Shown here: positions 19,217-25,995 of the stretch, piece by piece
Position numbering within the stretch: the stretch's first letter is position 1
Layout: the number at the start of each line of letters is the position of its first letter
Virus record (IMG/VR): IMGVR_UViG_3300030943_000039
Location: 1-46,116 of that record
DNA from: a virus
Reading direction: 5' to 3' (one strand)
Length of the DNA: 46,116 bases
Translations under genes and position numbers: made by a program
Notes under the pieces: model-generated
What the model saw: the letters and a program-made list of their open reading frames with translations, nothing else
Told to the model about the DNA's origin: nothing
Databases searched by the model: none

Positions 19217-19521
19217 CTCGCCCCCGCCTACTCGCCACCGATCGTAAGGCCCAAATCTTGGAGTCAGCCCTGCTTTATGCGGTCGCCAACAATTTCGCGC
19301 AAATCACCTTTGCGGCGGTTGGTCGCTTGAGCGGCTGCGGCCGTACGACGGTTATCTATCACTTCCATTCTATCGTGCGACTGCGGTCCGCTGTGATGCG
19401 ACTCGCCGTCAAACGCGGTGTGTTCAAGGTCGTTGCGGAAGGGCTTGTCGCGCGGCACAGTGCGGCCCTGGCCGCGCCGGACGATCTTAAAGCGCGGGCG
19501 TTGGCGTCGCTTCGGTCATAG
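19213..19521 (+). CDS. TetR-type helix-turn-helix regulator (DNA-binding domain only)
   Basis: 102 residues. RKAQILESALLYAVANNF, then ITFAAVGRLSGCGRTTVIYH and FHSIVRLRSAVMRLAV, match the N-terminal TetR HTH: helix 1, the recognition helix with Gly-Cys-Gly-Arg-Thr-Thr, and the conserved Tyr-His-Phe. A normal TetR is about 200 residues; here the ligand-binding domain is lacking. As the only recognisable HTH of this kind besides GcrA and in the early operon, it is a candidate binder of the TTGAC-N6-GTCAA palindromes. That link is inference. Confidence 0.75.
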   Translation: MTRPRLLATDRKAQILESALLYAVANNFAQITFAAVGRLSGCGRTTVIYHFHSIVRLRSAVMRLAVKRGVFKVVAEGLVARHSAALAAPDDLKARALASLRS

Positions 19522-19544
19522 CATCTTGCGGGGATACCTGGGGT

Positions 19545-21974
19545 ATGTGGCAACTGCCGCCCGCATTGTCTGCGTTCGGGGCTTATAGGCGATTTATTGT
19601 CTATCAAGCCGTGCCGAGCACGACGCGCGCCGGCAAAACCGACAAATTCCCAATCGACTACCGCACGGGGCGCAAGGGCGACTCGCAGGACCCCGCAATT
19701 TGGCTGACGTGGCAAGAGGCCGCGGCATATGCCGAAGTGTTTGGCCCCGCGTTTGGCGTCGGCTTTGTCTTCACGCGCGAGGTCGGGCTATTTTTCATAG
19801 ACCTTGACAATTGCCTACGCGACCCGGCGCACCGTGAGCTGGGATGGAATGATACGGCCCTAGCATTGCTTGCGCAGTTTACCGGCGCAGCGGTTGAAGT
19901 GTCGCTATCGGGCGAGGGGCTCCATATTTTTGGCCGCGGCCATGCCCCCGAGCCGCGGCGTAAGAAGTCTGCGGACCCTGCTTTCGCTTTTGATCTTTAT
20001 ACGGAGGGCCGCTTTGTTGCACTCACGGGTTGGAATGCTCTAGGCGACGCGGCAACCGACCACACCGCCGCGCTCACTGATATAACCGCACGCTATCTGC
20101 ATCGTGACGCGGCCGCGATTGTAGAGGGTGACGGCCCATGCGCTGAATGGAACGGCCCGGCCGACGATGTGGAGTTACTGCGACGTGCGCTCAAGTCCCG
20201 CGGCGTCGGTGCGGTCTTTGGTGGCAAAGCCTCCTTTGCGGACCTTTGGGATAATAACGTGCCCGCGCTTGCCGCGGCTTTCCCTGACGATCATGGCCGC
20301 GCGGACTATGACGAATCGCGCGCCGACGCCGCCCTTGCCCAACACCTAGCTTTTTGGACGGGCAAGGATTGTGAGCGCATTGCCCGGCTTATGCTGCAAT
20401 CCCAGCTCGTACGTGAAAAATGGGAACGGCCAGACTACCTGCCCCGCACGATCGAAGCCGCCGTAGCGCGGCAGGTCGACGTGCTGCACGACAAGCCCAC
20501 TGCGTTGCCGGCGGTCGTACCCCCACCCCCGTCGACCCCGGCCGTAGCGCCCCCCAAGGTTGTGAGCGGCGACCGGTACTTGTCCGCCCCGGCGCAAATG
20601 AACCTTTTTAAGGGTTGCGTCTATGTGTCGGCACTCCACCGCATCCTTGTGGAAGGCGGCTATCTCCTAAAGCCGGATCAATTCCGCGCCGTCTTTGGCG
20701 GCTACTCTTTCCCGATGGACCCCGCCAACGAGCGGGTCGTACGGGATGCATACGAAGCCTTTACTCAGTCACAATGCTTTAGGTTCCCACAAGCCGACTC
20801 GGTTTGCTTCCGCCCCGAGCTGCCGGCGGGGGTCATCATCCAAGAGGGCGGCGCGCGCCTCGCAAATGTGTGGTGGCCGATCGACACGCCGCAAGCTGAC
20901 GGCGACGCCGGGCCGTTCCTGCGGCACATGGAAAAGCTCTTTCCGATTGACAGCGACCGCGCCGCAATTCTCGCTTACATGGCCGCGCTCGTGCAAAACC
21001 CCGGGCGCAAATTCCAATGGGCGCCGGTCATCATCGGCGCGGAAGGCAACGGCAAGACGCTACTTGCGACGGCGCTTACGCATGCGGTCGGGGAGCGCTA
21101 CAGTCACACGCCAAATACAAAAGACCTAGGCGACAACGGCCTTAAATTCACCGGATGGTTGGCAAGCAAGCTCTTGGTGGTGTTTGAAGAGATTTACACC
21201 GCGGAGCGTCGCGAGGTCCTGGAGGGCCTTAAGCCCCTCGTGACCAACTTACGGGTGGAAATCCAGGGCAAAGGGCAAGACCAAGTCACGGGCGATAACC
21301 GCGCCAACCTCATATTTTTTAGCAACCATAAGGACGCGGTGCCCTCGCACCCCGACGCGCGGCGCTATGCGATTTTTTACACCGCGCAGCAAAACGCGGA
21401 GGATATGGACCGCGACGGATTGACCGGGGGCTACTTCCCCGACCTTTGGGACTGGTTCGAAGGGCGCAACGCCTATGCGGGCGGCCCGTCCGGCAAGGCG
21501 ATCGTCAACGGATACTTGCGGTCCTACGCGATACCCGACGCACTCAACCCCGCTACGCAATGCCAGCGCGCGCCCGCCACGTCTAGCACTGCCGAGGCCG
21601 TGCGCCTGTCGCTCGGAACGATCGAACAAGAGGTACTAGAGGCCGTGGCGCAAGAGACGCCCGGATTTGCCGGCGGGTTTATCAGTTCCCTTGCGATGAC
21701 AAAGCTAGTCGAACGCCTCAAATTTGAGCGCCGCATGCCGCCGCGCCGTCGCCATGAGCTGCTAATCGGGCTTGGATACGAGCCGCACCCGGCATTGCCT
21801 GACGGCCGGGTCAACACGGTCGTTATGCCGGATGTGGGCAGGCCGCGGCTTTACGTCAAAAAAGGGTCGTTGCTCTTAAATTTAACGTCAGGGGCCACGG
21901 TGCAAGAAGCTTACGAGCGCGCGCAAACCAAGACTGTGACGCGCGGCGCGGCTTTTATTTCCCCGGCCTCTTGA
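19545..21974 (+). CDS. Primase-helicase (PrimPol-like N-domain, DUF5906/SF3-type C-domain)
   Basis: 809 residues. The N-terminal archaeo-eukaryotic primase/PrimPol-like domain has FFIDLDNC (DxD at residues 86-88), SLSGEGLHIFGRG (about 121-132) and FDLYTEGRFVALTG. A linker helical domain follows, then a Pro-rich hinge near residue 325. The C-terminal ATPase has Walker A GAEGNGKT (about 498-505), Walker B LLVVFEEI and sensor-like NLIFFSNHKDAVP. It should prime and unwind DNA at the phage origin. The start ATG is 23 bases after the TetR-like gene. An operator-like palindrome overlaps the stop codon. Confidence 0.9.
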   Translation: MWQLPPALSAFGAYRRFIVYQAVPSTTRAGKTDKFPIDYRTGRKGDSQDPAIWLTWQEAAAYAEVFGPAFGVGFVFTREVGLFFIDLDNCLRDPAHRELGWNDTALALLAQFTGAAVEVSLSGEGLHIFGRGHAPEPRRKKSADPAFAFDLYTEGRFVALTGWNALGDAATDHTAALTDITARYLHRDAAAIVEGDGPCAEWNGPADDVELLRRALKSRGVGAVFGGKASFADLWDNNVPALAAAFPDDHGRADYDESRADAALAQHLAFWTGKDCERIARLMLQSQLVREKWERPDYLPRTIEAAVARQVDVLHDKPTALPAVVPPPPSTPAVAPPKVVSGDRYLSAPAQMNLFKGCVYVSALHRILVEGGYLLKPDQFRAVFGGYSFPMDPANERVVRDAYEAFTQSQCFRFPQADSVCFRPELPAGVIIQEGGARLANVWWPIDTPQADGDAGPFLRHMEKLFPIDSDRAAILAYMAALVQNPGRKFQWAPVIIGAEGNGKTLLATALTHAVGERYSHTPNTKDLGDNGLKFTGWLASKLLVVFEEIYTAERREVLEGLKPLVTNLRVEIQGKGQDQVTGDNRANLIFFSNHKDAVPSHPDARRYAIFYTAQQNAEDMDRDGLTGGYFPDLWDWFEGRNAYAGGPSGKAIVNGYLRSYAIPDALNPATQCQRAPATSSTAEAVRLSLGTIEQEVLEAVAQETPGFAGGFISSLAMTKLVERLKFERRMPPRRRHELLIGLGYEPHPALPDGRVNTVVMPDVGRPRLYVKKGSLLLNLTSGATVQEAYERAQTKTVTRGAAFISPAS

Positions 21975-21986
21975 CGCTTCGGTCAA
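21971..21986. promoter_or_regulatory. TTGAC-N6-GTCAA operator-like palindrome
   Basis: Spacer GCTTCG. It overlaps the primase stop codon and lies 13 bases before ATG 22000. 18 bases (21971-21988) are identical to the minus strand of 6100-6117, which argues for selection. Confidence 0.6.
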
Positions 21987-21999
21987 TAGGGTGCTAAAA

Positions 22000-22188
22000 A
22001 TGCTTACGCTCTTAAAAAGGACCGCCGTCGTGCTCCATTTCCGCCCGCTTACAAAAGTTGTTGCCGCGCTGCGTTGGCGCCGCCAGCCGCTTCTGGTTCA
22101 TGTGGACGACTCGGGGATGATTATCAACGTCGGCCCCGCCGAAGGATATGCAACGCGGCGCGACCTACGCGCCTGGAGGAACAGGTAA
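22000..22188 (+). CDS. Small basic phage protein (62 aa)
   Basis: 62 residues from ATG 22000 (a GTG at 21991 is the alternative), with AGGG a few bases upstream. It has a basic N-terminus and a short hydrophobic stretch, then RQPLLVHVDDSGMIINVGP and a basic tail. The next gene begins inside its stop (TAATG). No family recognised. Confidence 0.6.
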   Translation: MLTLLKRTAVVLHFRPLTKVVAALRWRRQPLLVHVDDSGMIINVGPAEGYATRRDLRAWRNR

Positions 22189-22370
22189 TGGGACCCTGGG
22201 TTACGTACACTTGCGAAGGCGGCCGGTATTGGCGGGTTATCCGGCGAAATCCTATATGGGTTGGCGGCATTGAAGTGCTTCGCACCCACACCGGTCGCGC
22301 CCGTTGGTTTATGACATACGAGGCCGCTAGAAAGGCCGCCCGTAAAGCAAACGCAAAGGCCAAACCATGA
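22188..22370 (+). CDS. Small basic phage protein (60 aa)
   Basis: 60 residues from ATG 22188, TAATG-coupled. It is an aromatic-rich beta-like N-terminus (WVTYTCEGGRYWRVIRR) with a Lys/Ala-rich helical C-terminus, suggestive of nucleic-acid binding. No family recognised. Confidence 0.6.
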   Translation: MGPWVTYTCEGGRYWRVIRRNPIWVGGIEVLRTHTGRARWFMTYEAARKAARKANAKAKP

Positions 22371-22525
22371 CCCGCACCGACCGCAGTTTGACGCCCGAGC
22401 AAGAAGCCGACTTTTTTGCCGGTCGTCCGGTGCCGCCACTACGTCGTCGCAATAGCGGGTACTTTTGGCCCTTGTTCTTTTGGGCGCTGGCGGTCGCGCT
22501 ATACGCACATGTCCGCGCTTTTTAA
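22367..22525 (+). CDS. Small membrane protein (52 aa)
   Basis: 52 residues from ATG 22367, ATGA-coupled to the previous gene. The N-terminus is charged (LTPEQEADFFAGRPVPPL) with an Arg cluster. One hydrophobic helix follows (FWPLFFWALAVALYAHV). Single-pass membrane protein with the N-terminus probably cytoplasmic; role unknown. Confidence 0.65.
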   Translation: MTRTDRSLTPEQEADFFAGRPVPPLRRRNSGYFWPLFFWALAVALYAHVRAF

Positions 22526-22574
22526 TTGGTGCCGCCGCACCTGGCGCGCCGCAACCTCGGGAGAATGCAAGCCT

Positions 22575-23345
22575 ATGCCCTCTATCACGATCACACTGCC
22601 CCTGGACCCGAGCGGTTCGGACCTACGCAAGGCGCGCGAGTTGCTCGCCTTCTTGCGCTCACTCAGTCAAGACCCGTCGGCGCGCTCGGCCAGTACCGCG
22701 GACGTTGACGATGATGACGGCGAGGATGCCCCGGCCGTCGCGGGCTTTGCGCCGCCGGTTGCGTCGGTCAACGCCCACGCCAGCGCGGCGCTGCACGAGG
22801 CTCTTGCCGTGTCCGCCTCGCCGGTCGTAATGCCGCCCGCGGCGGACAATGGCGCAGTCATGGGTGCCGTTGACTCCACCGGCCTGCCCTGGGATGCGCG
22901 CATTCACGCCAGCAACCGCAGCACCAATGCCGACGGCTCGTGGCGCCGCAAGCGCAACCTGGACGACGCGACGTACGCCGCCGTCGTTGCCGAGCTGCGC
23001 GGCGCCAAGACCGTGTCGCCCCCCGCCCCGATGGTCGCGGCTACTCTCGCGCCACCTCCGCCGCCCCCGGTCCCGGTTGCCCCGCCAGCGCCCCCGCCGC
23101 CCGCCGCGTCCGGCAAGTCAAAGTTTGTGGTCTTTATGGAGTCGTACGTGCAGCCCGGCCTTGTCGCGGGCAAATTTAAGCGCGAGCAACTCAACGAGGC
23201 GGCGGTCGCGGTCGGCCTGCAAAACCTCGTGGGCCTCAGTATCCGGCCCGATCTTGTGCCCGCCGCGACGACCTACCTTGACGCCATTGTTGGCGGTCAA
23301 GACGCCGCGACGGCCGCCGTCCTCGCGCAATCCATGATCGGTTAA
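22575..23345 (+). CDS. Conserved phage replication-module protein with PWDARIHAS motif
   Basis: 256 residues from ATG 22575; an upstream ATG 22509 would overlap the membrane protein and add unlikely sequence. The N-terminus ITITLPLDPSG is beta-like. The middle has GLPWDARIHASNRSTNADG and WRRKRNLDDATYAAVVAELR, a motif pair seen in proteins next to DUF2800/DUF2815 in many phages. A Pro-rich linker precedes a C-terminal helical domain (VVFMESYVQPGLVAGKFKRE, GLQNLVGLSIRPDLVP). Probably DNA-metabolism related by context; biochemical role unknown. Confidence 0.7.
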   Translation: MPSITITLPLDPSGSDLRKARELLAFLRSLSQDPSARSASTADVDDDDGEDAPAVAGFAPPVASVNAHASAALHEALAVSASPVVMPPAADNGAVMGAVDSTGLPWDARIHASNRSTNADGSWRRKRNLDDATYAAVVAELRGAKTVSPPAPMVAATLAPPPPPPVPVAPPAPPPPAASGKSKFVVFMESYVQPGLVAGKFKREQLNEAAVAVGLQNLVGLSIRPDLVPAATTYLDAIVGGQDAATAAVLAQSMIG

Positions 23346-23349
23346 GCCT

Positions 23350-24537
23350 ATGAGCGCCGCCCAACACGCTCCGTTGCCCCCCAGCGCCGCCGCGCGCTGG
23401 GGTGGCCAGTGCGCCGCCTCTGCTGCCCTTGAGGCGCGGTACGCTGACTTTGGCGCCGACACGCACGCCAGCGCCCGGGAATGGGGGGACGCGGCGCATT
23501 GGCTGGCGGCCGGGTGCTTACGTGCGGACGGCATACCGTCGCGGGGCGCGATCGGGGAGACTGCCACCCCCAACGGCGTCGTCATTGACGATGAAATGGT
23601 CGAAGCCGTCGACCTTTACGTGTCCGACGTGCTGGCCAAGCTCGCCGAAGTCGGCGTGTCGCTGGCCGATTGTCACATTGAAAGCCGCCTGGACCCGACC
23701 GGCATAATCCACCCCGACAATTGGGGGACGGCGGACCTTTGGGTTTTTGTGTGGCGCGGGCCGACCGCTGGGCTGTTGCTGCTTTGGGACTTCAAGGGCG
23801 GCCATCGCTTTGTCGACGCCTACCTGAATTGGCAGCTTATCAATTACGCCGCGCTAATCCTTGGGCGCAAAGAATTTGCCCACCTGGACCACCGGCAGGT
23901 GCAAGTCGTGATGACCGTCGTACAGCCGCGCAATTACGCCCCGGTCGGGCCGGTGCGGCGTTGGGCGACAACGGCCGTTGACCTTGCCGGGTACTGGCAG
24001 GACTTGCGCGATGCCGCGGCCGAAGCCCGGGGGCCGTCGCCACGCACGCAAGTCGGGCCGGAATGCGCCGACTGCAAAGGCCGCCACATATGTCCGGCTC
24101 TCGCCCGTGCGGCAGACAGTGCCGCCGACGTGGCGGGTGACGCCGCGCCTGTCGAGTTGCCGCCCGACGCGCTCGGGATTGAATTGCGCATCTTGCGCCG
24201 CGCCAAAGACCTACTCGACGCGCGAGTCGACGGCCTGGAAACCCAAGCCCTCGCGTTGATTAAAGCGGGCAAATCAATTCCGTTCTTTAAGGCCGAAGCG
24301 TCACCGGGCCGGGAGTGGTGGAGCGGCGACACCGCCGAAGTCATCGCGCTCGGGGCCGCGCTTGGGTTACCGATCGCCAAGCCGCCCACGCCGATCACAC
24401 CGGGGCAAGCGCGCAAAGCGGGCATGGACGCTGCTATCGTCGCCGCCTATTCCGCCCGCACGCCGGGCGCCGTCAAAATTGTACCCGCCGACAGCGCTGT
24501 CGCTGCCAAAGTTTTCACCGCAACCCCCGGAGCTTAA
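23350..24537 (+). CDS. DUF2800 family nuclease (Cas4/RecB-like)
   Basis: 395 residues. It begins with LPPSAAARWGGQCAAS, the usual DUF2800 opening, then AREWGDAAHWLAAG, HIESRLDPTG, GTADLWVFVW, LLLWDFKGGHRFVDA (Asp-x-Lys) and WQLINYAALIL. Together these form a PD-(D/E)xK (RecB-like) active site: Glu, Asp, Asp-x-Lys, Gln/Tyr. A Cys cluster CADCKGRHICP near residue 250 could hold zinc or iron-sulphur as in Cas4 relatives. Likely role: exonuclease in phage recombination or replication. It is followed by a repeated 34-base leader. Confidence 0.85.
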   Translation: MSAAQHAPLPPSAAARWGGQCAASAALEARYADFGADTHASAREWGDAAHWLAAGCLRADGIPSRGAIGETATPNGVVIDDEMVEAVDLYVSDVLAKLAEVGVSLADCHIESRLDPTGIIHPDNWGTADLWVFVWRGPTAGLLLLWDFKGGHRFVDAYLNWQLINYAALILGRKEFAHLDHRQVQVVMTVVQPRNYAPVGPVRRWATTAVDLAGYWQDLRDAAAEARGPSPRTQVGPECADCKGRHICPALARAADSAADVAGDAAPVELPPDALGIELRILRRAKDLLDARVDGLETQALALIKAGKSIPFFKAEASPGREWWSGDTAEVIALGAALGLPIAKPPTPITPGQARKAGMDAAIVAAYSARTPGAVKIVPADSAVAAKVFTATPGA

Positions 24538-24549
24538 AGCACCATGACC
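24516..24549 (+). repeat. 34-base direct repeat, copy 1 (translation leader)
   Basis: 33 of 34 bases match 24722-24755. It spans the end of the DUF2800 gene, a GGAG ribosome site and the ATG plus first codon of the 55-aa gene. Confidence 0.85.
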
Positions 24550-24711
24550 CCCGAACAGCGAGAGTCATTCACGCAGGCGGCTCGCCCGCTGATCGAATGG
24601 CTTAACCAAAACGGCCACCCGCATTACACCGTAGTGGTGACCCCCACGAATGCCGAGCTTCTTGAAGGGCGAATCTCTACGGGTCCAATCCTCGACTACG
24701 TGCGCGACTAA
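24544..24711 (+). CDS. Small conserved phage protein (55 aa)
   Basis: 55 residues from ATG 24544 with GGAG 11 bases upstream. The N-terminal helix (EQRESFTQAARPLIEWLNQN) is followed by a beta hairpin (YTVVVTPTNAELLEGRIS) and TGPILDYVRD. This is a recognisable small phage family often found beside recombination genes. It is flanked by the two copies of the 34-base leader repeat, so it could be lost or gained as a 206-base unit. Role unknown. Confidence 0.75.
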   Translation: MTPEQRESFTQAARPLIEWLNQNGHPHYTVVVTPTNAELLEGRISTGPILDYVRD

Positions 24712-24721
24712 GCGCATTCCC

Positions 24722-24755
24722 CACCGCAACCCCTGGAGCTTAAAGCACCATGACC
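24722..24755 (+). repeat. 34-base direct repeat, copy 2 (translation leader)
   Basis: It carries the GGAG ribosome site and start codon of the DUF2815 gene and differs from copy 1 by a single C/T change. Confidence 0.85.
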
Positions 24756-25634
24756 TCACTAAACCTTACGCTGCCCGTTGGACGTGTCGTCCAGGGGTCA
24801 CTTTACACCGCCAACGACAAAGACTTCGACGGCAACCCCCTCGTGGTCAAGCGCGGGCCGAACGCCGGCAAACCGACCGTGCAATACTTCTTTGCCATCG
24901 CCATCCCGAAAGGCCCCGAGCGTACGTGGTTCGAAACGGCCTGGGGTCAAGAAATTCTTAAGGTCGGCGCTGCGGCGTTCCCGTCGCAGCACCAGCACCC
25001 GGACTTTTCTTGGAAAGTCGCGGACGGCGACTCGGCTGTGCCCAACAAGCGCGGCGGCAAGAATTGCGACAAAGAGGGATTACCAGGCCATTGGATTGTC
25101 AAGCTGTCATCCGGCTTCGCGCCCAAGACGTACCGCAGCGTTGACGGCGGCAAGTCGTGGCAATCGATCGTGGAACCCGAGTTTATCAAATGCGGCTATT
25201 TCGTGCAGGTCAACGTCACGGTTGACGGCAACGGCCAGTCGGGCAACCCGGGCGTCTATCTCAACCACAACCTCGTGGCGTTCAACAACTTCGGCCCCGA
25301 GATTGTGCAGGGGCCGGACCCGGACGCCGTCGGCTTTGCTGCCCCGGTCGCTGCCGCCAACGCCGCGCCGCCCGCAATGCCGATGCCGTCGGCCCCGGTC
25401 GTGCCGCCCGTAGCGATGCCCAACGTCGCTACGCCGCCCGCCATCCCCGTCACGCCTAACCCCGGCATTCTCGACGTGCCTGCCGTCCCGGGTGTGCCGG
25501 CCGTCGCCCCGCCGCCTCCCGCGGCTCCGGTGCATCGGATGACCGCGGCGGCGGGCGGCGTGTCGTACGAGGCGTACATTACCGCCGGGTGGAATGACGC
25601 CTTGCTCGTGCAACACGGAAAGATGGAAGCCTAA
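24750..25634 (+). CDS. DUF2815 family protein (ssDNA-binding-like) with Pro-rich tail
   Basis: 294 residues. The N-terminal ~190 residues form the DUF2815 OB-like domain: LPVGRVVQGSLYTAND, YFFAIAIPKG, VGAAAFPSQHQHPDFSWK and GYFVQVNVTVDGNG. A Pro/Ala/Val-rich linker of ~80 residues follows, and the tail ends with YEAYITAGWNDALLVQHG, similar to tails that contact partner proteins in ssDNA-binding proteins. DUF2815 is typically found with DUF2800 and PolA and is considered a single-strand binding or annealing-type factor; that role is inferred from context. Confidence 0.85.
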   Translation: MTSLNLTLPVGRVVQGSLYTANDKDFDGNPLVVKRGPNAGKPTVQYFFAIAIPKGPERTWFETAWGQEILKVGAAAFPSQHQHPDFSWKVADGDSAVPNKRGGKNCDKEGLPGHWIVKLSSGFAPKTYRSVDGGKSWQSIVEPEFIKCGYFVQVNVTVDGNGQSGNPGVYLNHNLVAFNNFGPEIVQGPDPDAVGFAAPVAAANAAPPAMPMPSAPVVPPVAMPNVATPPAIPVTPNPGILDVPAVPGVPAVAPPPPAAPVHRMTAAAGGVSYEAYITAGWNDALLVQHGKMEA

Positions 25635-25635
25635 A

Positions 25636-25995
25636 ATGTCAGAGGTCAGGCCGCTAGAAGTGCAGGATTTATTTTTGGCCCTAGCGGCCTGCCCGATGAC
25701 GGCGCAAGTGTGGGTTGGCGTGCCCGACTGCGACGCCCAAAGCCCAGTACTGTCCCTGGACCCCTATGCGGGGCCGGGCGTGCGGTTGGAAATGGGTCCG
25801 GTCTATGACCCCGATGACGACCAACCGGCGGCGGTTATCTTAAAAAAAATTCGGGCTGCGGTAAAAGCGTTCAAGCGCGGCAGTCTCTACGTCGACAAAA
25901 CAACCGGCGCGGTCCATATGGTGACGCAGTCTGAGGTCCGCGACTTTGCCGCGAAACTGGACCACATCCTTGCGATTGATGAAAGCGGCAAGTGA
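25636..25995 (+). CDS. Hypothetical phage protein (119 aa) between DUF2815 and PolA
   Basis: 119 residues from ATG 25636, one base after the DUF2815 stop. It is acidic in the middle (VYDPDDDQPAAVI), with a C-terminal pair of helices (KIRAAVKAFKRGSLYVD, EVRDFAAKLDHILAIDE). The DNA polymerase start overlaps its stop (GTGA). A polymerase accessory role is possible from coupling; no motif supports it. Confidence 0.65.
   Translation: MSEVRPLEVQDLFLALAACPMTAQVWVGVPDCDAQSPVLSLDPYAGPGVRLEMGPVYDPDDDQPAAVILKKIRAAVKAFKRGSLYVDKTTGAVHMVTQSEVRDFAAKLDHILAIDESGK

Noticed and set aside
23040-23110. Short GC-rich repeats that could be taken for a CRISPR or minisatellite
   Set aside because: They encode a Pro-rich linker with irregular codons; no constant repeat/spacer periodicity.
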